From: Lunatibacter salilacus
GTDB taxonomy: Bacteria; Bacteroidota; Bacteroidia; Cytophagales; Cyclobacteriaceae
Assembly: GCF_009797935.1 (NCBI RefSeq)
Contig: NZ_VOLC01000022.1
Location: forward strand, 49,181 to 113,180
Length of the DNA: 64,000 nucleotides
Reading direction: 5' to 3'
Part shown: piece by piece, positions 44,229 through 53,770 of the stretch
Layout of the letters: the number at the start of each line of letters is the position of its first letter
How positions within the stretch are numbered: the first letter of the stretch is position 1
Notes under the pieces: model-generated
The model's database searches: none
What the model was told of the DNA's origin: nothing
Seen by the model: the letters and a program-made list of their open reading frames with translations, nothing else
Program-made: the position numbers and the translations under genes

Positions 44229-45800
44229 TCACTTGGTATTATTTTCCAGTATGATATATGGAATCCCATTTTTTGACCAAGTATTGAAGTAATCAGTGTA
44301 ATCTGTTCCAAAAATCATTGATCCCAAGATCAAATCCATATCCCCATCGCCATCCACATCACCTATGTCCAAGGCGATCCACCGTCCATCTGCCGACTCG
44401 GCAAAGGTTGAAGCCTCGAATTCCATTTCTCCTTTATTTTCCAAATAAACGAAACTCTCCTCCGGCGAATTGGCATAATCCGGGAAAAATGAGATAGCAG
44501 CAATATCCAAATCCCCATCCCCATCGAAATCAAAGGGAATAGCCTTATAGGCACCGTTCAACTGATAGAAGAAGGTTTCGGAAAAGTGGTTGGTGCCATC
44601 ATTGGTAAATACCCGTATGCCGTGATAGTCTTTTATGATGGGATCATAGTCAGCATTGTCACCTGCTGTATAAATTATATCCAAAGATCCATTTCCATTA
44701 AAATCGACCAATTCAAAATAACTTGAGCCATAGCTCGGGGGGAAAGCCATTACCTTTTCTTCGATAAAGTTTCCGTTACCTTGGTTGTGGTAAATAAAAA
44801 TACCCTCTTCTCCTTGTCCAAAGAGGGCTATGATATCCATTTTCCCATTGTTGTTTAAGTCCCTGATGTAAGCTTTGGTAGCGCCCGGTTTGTTTCTAAG
44901 AATCTTTCGGCGGTAGGTACCCGAGTTATCCTGCTTCCACCAGGAAAGTGAACCGGTATGTTTGCCATATTCGCAAATCACCACTTCCATCTTTCCATCC
45001 CCATCCAAATCTCCCAGATCCATATGCACTGGGCGCTGCAAGTCCGACACTAAGATACGTGCATCTCCGCCCCTGTTTTGCGGCAGCGTCATAAGATATC
45101 CGATATTCATATCAGTGGGATTGAAGGTCCCCATGACTAAAGCCATACTGATCCCATCTTCTTCATAAATCCACGAAACACCTTCCCGAGTTGGTGCATT
45201 TCGAATCACTTTAAACTGGCCATCCAGTATGGACAGGCTAGATGTGCCCACATCACTTACGTATATTTTGTTTTGAGCGGCAATTTTCACCAAGGATGTC
45301 ATTGGGTTGCTTGCTCTATAAGGAGGGGTTACCACATTAAAATTTTTCAAGCCAACACTGATCACCTTTTTTTCAGGCCTAGGCAAGGCATCGGGAGCTT
45401 CTGCCAAGTAGTAGGCCATTATTTTATTGAAAATGGCCGTATCCAAGGTTGCATTCTTCGGAAAAAGGTATGCTCTTTCCACAAATTGTCCAGCCCTTCC
45501 GCCTTCAATAAGTCCTTCACGGGTATCCTCTGACTCATAAATCCCATAATAATGGCCCATCCGGTTGAGGATATAGTTTTCCCAAGTTTTCTTGTCCAAT
45601 AGATCGGGCTTGGGAAACAGGTGACAACCGATACAATAAGATTGAGCTAGCCGTGCACCGGAAAGATCAGATTCTAGTTCAGGAATTTCCTCATCAAAGG
45701 CAGTCCTTATAACTTCCCTTTCTTCTCCCACCTTGCTGCCCGAAGTACAGGCATGTAGCACGAAAATCAAGAATATGGGGAACGCAATAAGATTTCTCAT
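44229..45800 (-). CDS. FG-GAP/VCBS-repeat lipoprotein with a cytochrome-c-type heme motif
   Basis: A 523-residue exported lipoprotein (HACTSGS near residue 17 gives the lipobox). A short N-terminal domain has CIGCH (about residues 57-61), a CxxCH heme site, with a nearby MGHYYGIYE that could give the second ligand. The rest is a chain of FG-GAP/VCBS repeats with Ca-binding Asp-rich loops (DLDGDGKMEV, DLNNNGKMDI, DFNGNGSLDI, DFDGDGDLDI, DVDGDGDMDL), the beta-propeller of surface proteins. It may move electrons or only bind a sugar or protein ligand. A single gene. Confidence 0.88.
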   Translation of the reverse strand: MRNLIAFPIFLIFVLHACTSGSKVGEEREVIRTAFDEEIPELESDLSGARLAQSYCIGCHLFPKPDLLDKKTWENYILNRMGHYYGIYESEDTREGLIEGGRAGQFVERAYLFPKNATLDTAIFNKIMAYYLAEAPDALPRPEKKVISVGLKNFNVVTPPYRASNPMTSLVKIAAQNKIYVSDVGTSSLSILDGQFKVIRNAPTREGVSWIYEEDGISMALVMGTFNPTDMNIGYLMTLPQNRGGDARILVSDLQRPVHMDLGDLDGDGKMEVVICEYGKHTGSLSWWKQDNSGTYRRKILRNKPGATKAYIRDLNNNGKMDIIALFGQGEEGIFIYHNQGNGNFIEEKVMAFPPSYGSSYFELVDFNGNGSLDIIYTAGDNADYDPIIKDYHGIRVFTNDGTNHFSETFFYQLNGAYKAIPFDFDGDGDLDIAAISFFPDYANSPEESFVYLENKGEMEFEASTFAESADGRWIALDIGDVDGDGDMDLILGSMIFGTDYTDYFNTWSKNGIPYIILENNTK

Positions 45801-45947
45801 TTTTGTAGGATTGTCTTTGGTCCAGATGAAAAGGATCGAACAAATATATTGAACCTTTAGCCTTTCCCCTAAGATATTTTGATGAAAAGCATGGTTAAAC
45901 TAGTACAATATTAACAATGCCTACATCTTGAAAAATTCATTTTCTAA

Positions 45948-46388
45948 TTAGGGTTCCCCAATATCTTCATTCCAAAGTCCAGGTTTTTCGGCAATAAACC
46001 ATTGCATTAGCTGAATGCTTTCCGCATCCTGCAACACGGTCACCTCAACGCCACGACTTCTTAGATGATCTTCTTCCCCCATAAAAGTGTTGTTTTCACC
46101 AATCACCACTTTGGGAATCTTATACAATAATATGGCTCCCGTGCACATAGGACAGGGAGAAAGAGTTGTATAGAGGGTGCTTTCTTGGTATACCTCTGCG
46201 GATAACCTCCCCGCATTTTCCAGAGCATCCATCTCACCATGCAGAATTGCACTGCCCTTTTGTATTCTTCGATTGTGTCCCCTTCCGATAATTTCCCCAC
46301 GGTACACCAACACTGATCCAATGGGAATTCCTCCCTCTTGATATCCTTTTTCAGCTTCCTCGAAAGCTGCTTGATAGAATTTGTCCAT
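45948..46388 (-). CDS. Cytosine deaminase, yeast-FCY1-like
   Basis: A 146-residue zinc deaminase of the cytidine deaminase-like fold. HGEMDALENAG supplies the His ligand and catalytic Glu, and SPCPMCTGA the two Cys ligands. Beyond these, ENNTFMGEEDHLRSRGVEV and the ending AEKPGLWNEDIGE follow the yeast cytosine deaminase rather than the tRNA adenosine deaminase pattern. It probably converts cytosine to uracil for salvage. A guanine deaminase or related enzyme is the alternative. It lies 14 bases from the phosphoesterase gene on the same strand. Confidence 0.86.
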   Translation of the reverse strand: MDKFYQAAFEEAEKGYQEGGIPIGSVLVYRGEIIGRGHNRRIQKGSAILHGEMDALENAGRLSAEVYQESTLYTTLSPCPMCTGAILLYKIPKVVIGENNTFMGEEDHLRSRGVEVTVLQDAESIQLMQWFIAEKPGLWNEDIGEP

Positions 46389-46402
46389 TTGGATATTTTA
46401 GG

Positions 46403-47161
46403 TTACAATGTACAAGTTTTTCCTGGATCAAAGCCCGTATGTTCTCCCGACTGGACATAACCCAGTTGATTGGTAAGTAGGTGGGTTTGTCCAATTCGGA
46501 AAGGTGTGGTATTGTCGTGGTGATGGCCATAGATCCAAGCAGCTGGTTGCCTTTGACTGATCCAGTCAAAGAGTTCCACGGCAAAGCAATCATTGAGTGC
46601 ATCCCCTTTATACCGGGCTGGGTATTTCATCATGGTAGGGACATGGTGTGTGATGACCACTTTGTTAAGTGAATCATTCCAATGTTCTTCCTGTTGAAGG
46701 AAATCCAAACAGTCTTGATGTAGCTGATTAAAATGTTCTGATGTGAGTCTTTTTCCCTCATTCGCAATGACCCGAAAATCACTTAATCCCCGCTCTACAA
46801 GCCTTTTATTACTTGGATGGATTTTAGACCACATGGTGGAAAATAGAAAACGGGTATCTTGTAAAGTGATGGCCTTATTGTTCAATAAATGTACGTTTGG
46901 ACGGATGTTTTCTAAAAAGCTACTTGGCCAATCCGAGATGTCAGAGCGGTAATATTCATGGTTTCCCGGAATCCAATACGTGTGTTCAAAATGATCCGAC
47001 AAGTAATCCCAAAAATCTCCAAACCGGTCCATCAAAGCAAAAGTCACTATATCACCCGCCAGTATAAGTATGGATGCGGCTGGCTTAAGGGGGTTTTTTC
47101 GGACAAATTCCGCATTCAGGGGAAATTCCAAATGAAGATCTGAGGCGTATTGAAATATCAT
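46403..47161 (-). CDS. Calcineurin-like metallophosphoesterase
   Basis: A 252-residue dinuclear metal phosphoesterase. The five metal-binding motifs are SDLHLEF (residues 7-13), AGDIV (about 36), PGNHEYY (about 68), ITHHVPT and YGHHHDN. The N-terminus has no signal, so it acts in the cytoplasm. The substrate is not evident. It is transcribed upstream of the cytosine deaminase gene, 14 bases apart, and probably with it. Confidence 0.92.
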   Translation of the reverse strand: MIFQYASDLHLEFPLNAEFVRKNPLKPAASILILAGDIVTFALMDRFGDFWDYLSDHFEHTYWIPGNHEYYRSDISDWPSSFLENIRPNVHLLNNKAITLQDTRFLFSTMWSKIHPSNKRLVERGLSDFRVIANEGKRLTSEHFNQLHQDCLDFLQQEEHWNDSLNKVVITHHVPTMMKYPARYKGDALNDCFAVELFDWISQRQPAAWIYGHHHDNTTPFRIGQTHLLTNQLGYVQSGEHTGFDPGKTCTL

Positions 47162-47274
47162 TTTATTTGTTTTTTAATTAACTAATTGGCTGTTTATTGA
47201 CGGACACCAAAATTCAAGTGATAAATTTGGAAACCTATTTGTTTTTATTTTAATTTCACCGTTAAATTTGAATC

Positions 47275-47877
47275 ATGCTAAAATTTTTCTTCTTGTTTGC
47301 CTTTGTATTACTGTGTTCGTTTCGCTCCTTTGCACAACAGCGTATTCACTGGAGTCCGGACTATCAACTAGGTATACAAGATTTTGCCTCACCGAAAACT
47401 AAAGTAGGAGCGCAAAGTAATTATATTAATTCATCTGCTCAAATGGATTTTTCATTCCAGATGAGTAATGCGGAGTTTATGTTTTCTAAAAATTTCAACA
47501 CAAAAGTAAATACTATTTTTGTACCAGAAGCGGCAGTGATACTTGCTGACAGTGAGTCTTCCATGAAAAAGTTGTTGAATTTTGCCCGATACGAATTTGA
47601 TTTAATAGAATTATACAGCCGGAAATTCAGAAAATCTATGTACGATAACAAGGGGGCATTTTCTAGTATCAGTTTTTTTGAACCTTTGTACTACGAATTA
47701 CAGAAGGAATTGGCAGGGAGGCATTCAGATGCCGCGGAGGAAACTAATTTGGGATTTGTGGAGGATCGTCTGGTTACATTACACGGTGAAGTTAAGCGTG
47801 AACTGCATGAATTGGCTGATTTCTGTAAAGATTGTAAACCACCCAAAAAGAAAAAATTAGCTAATTCAGTTGATTAA
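47275..47877 (+). CDS. Exported DUF922-like protein without the zinc-binding histidines
   Basis: A 200-residue exported protein: signal peptide to about residue 21 (RSFAQ), then RIHWSPDYQLGIQDFASP at the position where DUF922-type metalloproteases have W-x-DF. In the stretch where those enzymes carry an HExxHF-like helix, this protein reads LLNFARYEFDLIELYSRKFRK; FDLIELYSRK fits, but the histidines are absent. It is therefore probably a non-catalytic relative, with a Cys-Lys-rich tail. A terminator follows directly. Family assignment is by pattern only. Confidence 0.62.
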   Translation: MLKFFFLFAFVLLCSFRSFAQQRIHWSPDYQLGIQDFASPKTKVGAQSNYINSSAQMDFSFQMSNAEFMFSKNFNTKVNTIFVPEAAVILADSESSMKKLLNFARYEFDLIELYSRKFRKSMYDNKGAFSSISFFEPLYYELQKELAGRHSDAAEETNLGFVEDRLVTLHGEVKRELHELADFCKDCKPPKKKKLANSVD

Positions 47878-47879
47878 AA

Positions 47880-47909
47880 AAAAGCCCTGCAGATAGCTAC
47901 AGGGCTTTT
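47880..47909. terminator. Bidirectional terminator between the DUF922-like gene and nrdA
   Basis: AAAAGCCCTG pairs with CAGGGCTTTT around a ten-base loop. Runs of A before and T after the stem make it work in both directions, which suits the convergent genes. Confidence 0.88.
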
Positions 47910-47929
47910 GTTATTTTTAGATGTTTCAA

Positions 47930-50317
47930 TTAACTTCCGCACATTTCGCAATCGTCGGGATTGTCCAGCGAACAGGCGATGGCTTCCTGGTATTGCTTTT
48001 TGGCTTCCGTAGGTTTTTCAGCCGGGTTCTCCAATTGACTTTTGTCTACGGTAAACTGGATAGCACTCGTCGCAGCTTTGGACCTTAGGTAATAGATCCC
48101 TGTTTTGAGGCCTTTCTTCCAAGAATAGAAATGCATGGAAGTCAGCTTACCGAAGTTTGGTTCTTGCAAAAAGAGGTTCATACTTTGGGATTGACAGATA
48201 TAGGCACCTCGGTCTGCAGCCATATCAATAACTGTTTTCTGGGAAATTTCCCAAACCGTTTTATACAGGTCTTTTAGGTTTTGCGGTACACCCGGTAGAT
48301 TTTGAACCGATCCATTGGCGGCTATAAGCCTGTTTTTCATGTTATCATTCCAAAGCCCAAGTTCGATGAGATCTTTGAGCAAGTGCTTGTTCACCACGAT
48401 AAATTCGCCGGAAAGTGTCCTTCTGGTATAAATGTTTGATGTATAAGCTTCGAAACATTCGTTATTCCCCAGAATTTGAGAAGTGGAGGCCGTTGGCATA
48501 GGCGCTACGAGTAGTGAGTTTCGTATACCGAATTTGTTCACTTTCTCTTTCAGGCCAGACCAGTCCCAGCGTCCTGATTTCGGAGTAACTCCCCACATAT
48601 CGAATTGGAAGACACCCTTGGATGTTGGAGAACCATCGTATGTTTCGTATGTTCCCTGTACTTTGGCAAGCTCCATAGATGTCTCCATGGCGGCAAAGTA
48701 GATTGTTTCAAAAATGTCTTCGTTTAGTCCTTTGGCCTCATCCGAATCAAAAGGCATGCGCAAGAGGATAAAAGCATCGGCCAATCCCTGTACACCTAGC
48801 CCAATTGGGCGGTGACGGAAGTTGGATTTTTTAGCTTCCTCTACGGGGTAGTAATTCACATCGATTACCTTGTTTAGATTGCGGGTCGCTACCTTTGTTA
48901 CTTCGTATAGTCGTTGATGGTCGAAGTGCTTTTTCCCATTTTTACCTTCCACTACAAATTTGGGAAGAGCCAAGGACGCTAGGTTACAAACGGCTACTTC
49001 GTCAGGCGAGGTGTACTCAATGATTTCAGTACACAGATTGGATGATTTGATGGTCCCCAGGTTTTTCTGGTTTGATTTACCATTGGCGGCATCTTTGTAG
49101 AGTATGTATGGTGTTCCTGTTTCTATTTGGGATTCCAATATTTCGAACCAAAGTTCCTGTGCTTTGATGGTTTCCCGGGCACGGCCTTCTTTTTCATATT
49201 TTTCATAAAGCCTCTCAAACTCCGCACCATGGCAATCGGCCAATCCCGGAGCTTCATGAGGGCAAAATAGGGACCACTCTTCATTTGCTTCAACCCGTTT
49301 CATGAATAAATCGGGAACCCACATGGCATAGAAAAGGTCCCTGGCTCTCAGTTCCTCTTTGCCGTGATTCTTTTTCATATCAAGAAACTCTTTCACGTCG
49401 GCATGCCAGGGCTCTAGGTAAACCGCAAAGCTGCCTTTGCGCTTTCCACCACCCTGATCCACATAGCGGGCTGTCATGTCAAAATTCCGAAGCATGGGTA
49501 CGATTCCGTTGGAAACGCCGTTTGTACCGCGGATATACGATCCTTTAGCCCTTACATTGTGTATGGACAGACCAATACCACCCGCAGATTGGGAGATCTT
49601 GGCACATTGCTTCAAGGTATCATAAATCCCGTCGATGCTGTCTTCCTTCATGGTTAGGAGAAAGCAGGAGGAAAGCTGGGGCTTTGGTGTACCTGCGTTG
49701 AAAAGCGTCGGTGTAGCGTGTGTAAACCACTTTTGGGAAAGTAATTGATAGGTTTCAATGGCGGAATCCAAATCTTCCTTGTGAATTCCAACGGCTACCC
49801 GCATCAGCATGTGTTGTGGTCTTTCCACAACTTTCCCATCCAATTTGATCAGGTAACTTCTTTCTAAGGTTTTAAACCCAAAATAGTCATAATCAAAATC
49901 CCGGTTATAGTCTATGACCTCATCCAGCCGGGCAGCATGCTGCTTCACTATGCCATAGACATCTGGAGCTATCAGCGCCGCATTTTCATTGGTGATGGGA
50001 TTAATATACGTGTACATCCTTTTCATGGTATTTGAAAAGGACTGACTAGTCGTCTTGTGGAGGTTTGAAATAGCTATCCTTGCAGCAAGGGTCGCATATT
50101 CGGGGTGCTTGACCGTAAGGGAAGCACATACTTCCGCAGCCAAGTTGTCGAGTTCAGTGGTTGTGACCCCATCATATAGCCCATCGATTACTTTTTTGGC
50201 GATTTCTATGGGGTGAATATACCGAGAGTCAAGCCCATAGCACAGATTTTCAATCCGTGCGGTGATTTTGTCAAACCTTACCGATTCCCTTCGGCCGTCT
50301 CTTTTAATTACTAACAT
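47930..50317 (-). CDS. nrdA: Ribonucleoside-diphosphate reductase class I, alpha subunit
   Basis: A 795-residue large subunit that reduces ribonucleotides to deoxyribonucleotides. The N-terminal ATP-cone ([22 protein letters not shown]) gives allosteric activity control. The catalytic cysteines are in [15 protein letters not shown] (with the Asn and Glu of the active site) and [10 protein letters not shown]; the Tyr pair that relays the radical is in the C-terminal third; and the mobile redox pair is at the extreme end, DDCEMCGS. It follows nrdB by 30 bases, an nrdB-nrdA order. No nrdI or nrdH is present, so it is class Ia. Confidence 0.97.
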   Translation of the reverse strand: MLVIKRDGRRESVRFDKITARIENLCYGLDSRYIHPIEIAKKVIDGLYDGVTTTELDNLAAEVCASLTVKHPEYATLAARIAISNLHKTTSQSFSNTMKRMYTYINPITNENAALIAPDVYGIVKQHAARLDEVIDYNRDFDYDYFGFKTLERSYLIKLDGKVVERPQHMLMRVAVGIHKEDLDSAIETYQLLSQKWFTHATPTLFNAGTPKPQLSSCFLLTMKEDSIDGIYDTLKQCAKISQSAGGIGLSIHNVRAKGSYIRGTNGVSNGIVPMLRNFDMTARYVDQGGGKRKGSFAVYLEPWHADVKEFLDMKKNHGKEELRARDLFYAMWVPDLFMKRVEANEEWSLFCPHEAPGLADCHGAEFERLYEKYEKEGRARETIKAQELWFEILESQIETGTPYILYKDAANGKSNQKNLGTIKSSNLCTEIIEYTSPDEVAVCNLASLALPKFVVEGKNGKKHFDHQRLYEVTKVATRNLNKVIDVNYYPVEEAKKSNFRHRPIGLGVQGLADAFILLRMPFDSDEAKGLNEDIFETIYFAAMETSMELAKVQGTYETYDGSPTSKGVFQFDMWGVTPKSGRWDWSGLKEKVNKFGIRNSLLVAPMPTASTSQILGNNECFEAYTSNIYTRRTLSGEFIVVNKHLLKDLIELGLWNDNMKNRLIAANGSVQNLPGVPQNLKDLYKTVWEISQKTVIDMAADRGAYICQSQSMNLFLQEPNFGKLTSMHFYSWKKGLKTGIYYLRSKAATSAIQFTVDKSQLENPAEKPTEAKKQYQEAIACSLDNPDDCEMCGS

Positions 50318-50347
50318 ATACTTGTGATTTAATGGGTTGGGAAATTT

Positions 50348-51328
50348 CTAAAAATCTTCTTCTATGGAGAACTTACTTCCGGAAGTTACTTCCTTATTTT
50401 TCATAACGCCGGCCTTTTGATAGTCACCTACTCGTTTTTCAAAGAAATTGGTTTTCCCTTGCAGTGAAATCATGTCCATGAAATCAAAGGGATTGGTACT
50501 GTTCCAAACCTTCGGGCAACCCAATTCCACCAATAACCTATCCGCCACAAATTCAATATATTGGCACATAAGATCCGCATTCATGCCGATTAACTTTACT
50601 GGAAGGGCATCGGTAACAAAATCTTTTTCTATCGCTACGGCATCTGTAATGATTGCCATAATACTTTCCTGAGGGAGCTTATTTACCACATGTTTGGTAT
50701 ATAAATGGCAGGCAAAATCACAGTGTAGACCTTCGTCCCTTGAGATCAACTCATTCGAAAAGGTAAGCCCTGGCATTAAGCCCCGCTTCTTCAGCCAGAA
50801 AATGGAACAGAAGGATCCGGAGAAGAAAATTCCTTCCACAGCGGCAAAGGCAACCAAGCGTTCTTGGAAATTCCCCTGGTCAATCCATCGTAATGCCCAG
50901 TCAGCTTTGCGCTTTACGCAGTCCAAATGCTCAATGGCATTCAATAGTTTATCCCGCTCTACCGGATTTTTGATATAGGTATCTATCAGCAAACTGTACG
51001 TTTCACTGTGGATGTTTTCCATGGCAATCTGGAAGCCATAAAAGAATTTAGCTTCCGTATATTGGACTTCAGAAACAAAATGTTCTGCAAGATTTTCATT
51101 GACGATGCCATCGCTGGCCGCAAAAAAAGCCAAAACATGCGATACGAAGTGCTTTTCTCCGTCATTCAAGTTTTTCCAGTCCTGTAGATCCTGTCCCAAA
51201 TCTATTTCTTCCGCAGTCCAAAAACTTGCCTCTGCTTTCTTATAGTATTCCCAAATGTCGTCATGTTGAATGGGGAATAATACAAATCTGCTACTGTCTC
51301 CTTGCTCTAAAATTGGTTCTGCTCTCAT
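50348..51328 (-). CDS. nrdB: Ribonucleoside-diphosphate reductase class I, beta subunit
   Basis: A 326-residue di-metal radical subunit. EKHFVSHVL near residue 58 and [23 protein letters not shown] (about 92-114) carry metal ligands and the radical Tyr; [16 protein letters not shown] carries the second Glu/His set. With nrdA it makes the class Ia enzyme. The gene is first in the operon and its long upstream region contains a TACATTTG element with a palindrome behind it. Confidence 0.97.
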   Translation of the reverse strand: MRAEPILEQGDSSRFVLFPIQHDDIWEYYKKAEASFWTAEEIDLGQDLQDWKNLNDGEKHFVSHVLAFFAASDGIVNENLAEHFVSEVQYTEAKFFYGFQIAMENIHSETYSLLIDTYIKNPVERDKLLNAIEHLDCVKRKADWALRWIDQGNFQERLVAFAAVEGIFFSGSFCSIFWLKKRGLMPGLTFSNELISRDEGLHCDFACHLYTKHVVNKLPQESIMAIITDAVAIEKDFVTDALPVKLIGMNADLMCQYIEFVADRLLVELGCPKVWNSTNPFDFMDMISLQGKTNFFEKRVGDYQKAGVMKNKEVTSGSKFSIEEDF

Positions 51329-51511
51329 GGTATTTTATTTTTTTAACTGGTAATTCATTCTTGACTTGCCCAAAAGACTTTTAGAAATGAGTAAAAGCAT
51401 TTAGTTTAAGACTAATAAGCAATACCAGCGGTATTTTTGTTCCATTATCTAGACAAATAACGGCAAGAAAAATGGAAAAGAAAAGTTTAAAAAACGGTTT
51501 TGGGCCAGATA

Positions 51512-51528
51512 TTTGACTGATAGTCAAA
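51512..51528. promoter_or_regulatory. Palindromic operator in the nrdB leader
   Basis: TTTGACT GAT AGTCAAA is a perfect 7-3-7 inverted repeat. Relative to the TACATTTG at 51549-51556 it lies at about +14 to +30 of the nrdB transcript, where a repressor would block elongation or polymerase escape. Confidence 0.6.
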
Positions 51529-51548
51529 GTATGTTATAGCTTTGTAAA

Positions 51549-51556
51549 CAAATGTA
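51549..51556 (-). promoter_or_regulatory. Candidate -7 element of the nrdB promoter
   Basis: CAAATGTA on the plus strand reads TACATTTG on the minus strand, identical to the -7 at 53591. No -33 TTTG is seen at the right distance. Confidence 0.5.
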
Positions 51557-51666
51557 TTAAATGCTTTTAATTAAAGTTAATAATTAATTAAATTTTGCCT
51601 TTCAACGGTAGCGACGCAAAGGGAAAAAAACTGAAAAAAAATTTAAAGTTGAGATTTGGCTAAAAA

Positions 51667-51683
51667 ACTGACCGGTAGTCAAA
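51667..51683. promoter_or_regulatory. Second, imperfect copy of the nrd palindrome
   Basis: ACTGACC GGT AGTCAAA shares the right half-site AGTCAAA and most of the left arm with the perfect copy at 51512. It lies 155 bases further from nrdB. A third AATCAAA half-site is at about 51729. Confidence 0.5.
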
Positions 51684-51889
51684 TAAAATGAAAGATTGTT
51701 GGCTAAGTTTTTTTCGTATTTTATTGATAATCAAATAGTATTTTAAAAAGAATTGCCAAATATTATTTCCTATTCATTAAATATGTTAAATTCCCCATTG
51801 GCCTATCAAATTTGGTAACACTTACTGTTTATCAATCACTGATTTACGCATAAATTGGGGTTAAATTTTTTATCTTTCAGAAAGATATC

Positions 51890-51897
51890 TATATTTG
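51890..51897 (+). promoter_or_regulatory. Candidate -7 element of rplU
   Basis: TATATTTG matches TAnnTTTG and lies 39 bases before the rplU ATG at 51936. The -33 is not clear. Confidence 0.5.
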
Positions 51898-51935
51898 CAC
51901 CTCATTTTGATAATTCGATTTATATCAACCAGTTT

Positions 51936-52247
51936 ATGTACGCAATAGTAAACATATCCGGTAAGCAGTTCAAAGTAACTAAAGATCAACAAATCTATGC
52001 TCCATTAATGCAGGCAGATGTTGACGCTTCCGTAGAATTCGATCAGGTGTTGTTAGCAGATGACAACGGTACTGTATCGATTGGTGCCCCTTTGTTGGCG
52101 GGCGCTGTCGTATCCGCAAAGGTACTGGGACACGTAAAAGGTGACAAAGTAATTGTCTTCAAAAAGAAGCGACGAAAAGGTTACAAAAAGAAAAACGGTC
52201 ACAGACAGGATTTCACCAAAATCCTAATTGAAGGCATAGCCTTGTAA
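51936..52247 (+). CDS. rplU: 50S ribosomal protein L21
   Basis: A 103-residue L21. The ATG at 51936 gives the canonical MYAIVNISGKQFKV start; the reading from 51855 would add 27 residues and place the -7 promoter element inside the gene, so it is rejected. The C-terminal FKKKRRKGYKKKNGHRQDFT is the typical basic rRNA-binding part. rpmA follows 33 bases downstream, the standard pair. Confidence 0.98.
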   Translation: MYAIVNISGKQFKVTKDQQIYAPLMQADVDASVEFDQVLLADDNGTVSIGAPLLAGAVVSAKVLGHVKGDKVIVFKKKRRKGYKKKNGHRQDFTKILIEGIAL

Positions 52248-52280
52248 GAACTGAACAGATAATCTAAAAATTTTAAAGTT

Positions 52281-52541
52281 ATGGCTCACAAAAAAGGTGT
52301 CGGTAGTTCCAGGAACGGTAGAGATTCAGAAAGTAAGCGTCTTGGAGTAAAGAAATTTGGTGGTGAAGCGGTTATCGCTGGAAACATCATTGTTAGACAA
52401 AGAGGAACCAAGCATCACGTAGGAACAAACGTGGGAATCGGAAAAGATCATACGCTGTTCGCTTTGTCTGATGGAACTGTTAGTTTCGCAAAGAAATATG
52501 ACGGTAAGTCCTATGTATCTGTGCTTCCTGTAGAAGCTTAA
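52281..52541 (+). CDS. rpmA: 50S ribosomal protein L27
   Basis: An 86-residue L27 with the usual [19 protein letters not shown] start and [27 protein letters not shown] block. The flexible N-terminus reaches the peptidyl-transferase centre. It ends the rplU-rpmA operon at a strong terminator. Confidence 0.98.
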   Translation: MAHKKGVGSSRNGRDSESKRLGVKKFGGEAVIAGNIIVRQRGTKHHVGTNVGIGKDHTLFALSDGTVSFAKKYDGKSYVSVLPVEA

Positions 52542-52577
52542 AGGGTTATTTAGGGTTTGCACGTATTATGATTTTAG

Positions 52578-52606
52578 AAAAGGCCTATAGTTAATAGGCC
52601 TTTTTT
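52578..52606 (+). terminator. Terminator after rpmA
   Basis: AAAAGGCCTAT pairs with ATAGGCCTTTT around AGTTA, followed by two more T. Strong intrinsic terminator. Confidence 0.92.
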
Positions 52607-52697
52607 CATTTTATCACATCAACCGAACTCAGTTAGCCCAATTATTGCGATACGAAATCAAACAGGTATTTATTCTTTCAACCAATAACCAAAATTT

Positions 52698-53006
52698 ATG
52701 AATTACACGGAAAATTATAAGGGCATTAAAATCGATGTGCAATCGGTAAACTTGGACATCAGCGATGCAGTACAGCAGGAAGTCAGAGCTTCGATAGACA
52801 AGCTTTCCCGTTTTACGCAAAACATCAACGCCGTTGACATCTATTTCAAGACCGAAGGTCAAGGCGCAACCGCCACCAATGTAATCGGCTTTAGGGTAGC
52901 GATCCCCGGTCCTGATACGTTTGCCGAGGTGAAGGGCGAGAACTGGGTTCCCATGTTAAAAGATGCCGTGGAGAAATTAATCCGTCAGTTGCAGAAGAAC
53001 AAGTAG
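52698..53006 (+). CDS. hpf: Ribosome hibernation-promoting factor
   Basis: A 102-residue HPF/RaiA-fold protein: KIDVQSVNLDISDAVQQEVRASIDKL, then VDIYFKTEGQ and FAEVKGENWVPMLKDAVEKLIRQLQK. It is the short form, without the dimerising C-terminal domain of long HPF. It binds the 30S subunit in stationary phase. It has its own gene between two terminators. Confidence 0.92.
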   Translation: MNYTENYKGIKIDVQSVNLDISDAVQQEVRASIDKLSRFTQNINAVDIYFKTEGQGATATNVIGFRVAIPGPDTFAEVKGENWVPMLKDAVEKLIRQLQKNK

Positions 53007-53089
53007 GGGTATATTAGTTTTTTGCAAGGGTTACTCCTAAGTGAGTTGGACATACTCATTAAAGCAGTAAGAAGCGGGATATGCTCATA

Positions 53090-53119
53090 AAAAACTCCGG
53101 TAAGTTCCGGGGTTTTTTT
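53090..53119 (+). terminator. Terminator after hpf
   Basis: AAAACTCCGG and CCGGGGTTTT pair with one mismatch around TAAGTT, followed by a run of T. Confidence 0.65.
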
Positions 53120-53273
53120 ATGCCCCTATTTTTAAAAGAAATCAATTGATTGGGCAGGTAAAGTAATGAATTTTTCTATTACGGGAGAGAATCAGGAGGA
53201 ATTTACAAATTTAGGAATTCCATTGTGATACTGTTTGTAGGAGCTACTTGAAAATATCAGAATAATTATTCTC

Positions 53274-53310
53274 GGAAACCGATCCAGCTAGTTAGTTGGA
53301 TCGGTTTTCC
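53274..53310. terminator. Second hairpin, terminator-like
   Basis: GGAAACCGATCCA pairs with TGGATCGGTTTTCC with one mismatch around a ten-base loop. A T-run is weak on both strands, so it may be an RNA structure or a bidirectional end. Confidence 0.45.
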
Positions 53311-53565
53311 AATTTCAGGGAAATCCAATCCCACTAGCATATATTGACGTTGAACCAATTCTAATTGATTTTTTTGAACGTCCGAATCACAAATAAGCTG
53401 TCTGTGGCGAATTTCTTTCCGACTGACCCCTAAATTTTTCTTTTTTCCAAGAAGCTACCAAATCTTTAAATAAAATTTAGTAGAATTATAGATAAATTTA
53501 AAATATTTTCTAGCTATTATTTGTAACTATTTCTCTAATTAATCAAAAAATTTCTAGAAAATCCT

Positions 53566-53598
53566 TTTGTATTGTAAGGAAAAATATTCGTACATTTG
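53566..53598 (+). promoter_or_regulatory. Strong candidate promoter of the DUF4421 gene
   Basis: TTTG at 53566-53569 and TACATTTG at 53591-53598 are spaced by 21 bases, one of the best matches to the Bacteroidota consensus in the window. It implies a leader of about 165 bases. Confidence 0.65.
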
Positions 53599-53770
53599 TA
53601 TTGGGTGATTAAGCAACTTTTTCTGCTTTTTATTTTTACAAGATAATGGAGGGAGGAAATATTCAATTAATTTTTTTTACCTCCTAGTACTTTAATTCAT
53701 ATAGAATGTTGTTAATTGTTGATTAGGTAATTTTGTTGTTCTTAATGAATTAGTCTTTAATTGTACATTG

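Larger units (their letters stand above)
51329..51935. other. Divergent regulatory region between nrdB and rplU
   Basis: 607 bases of AT-rich DNA holding the nrdB promoter candidate, the palindromes at 51512 and 51667, a half-site at about 51721-51737, and the rplU -7 element at 51890. I see no gene or RNA. Confidence 0.65.
53007..53770. other. Long intergenic region with two hairpins and a promoter
   Basis: 764 bases between hpf and the DUF4421 gene. It holds hairpins at 53090-53119 and 53274-53310 and a well-formed promoter at 53566-53598. I looked for a tRNA or other RNA and found none. Confidence 0.6.

Noticed and set aside
53007..53565. tRNA or small RNA gene
   Set aside because: Two hairpins are visible but no cloverleaf or CCA end; no basis for an RNA call.
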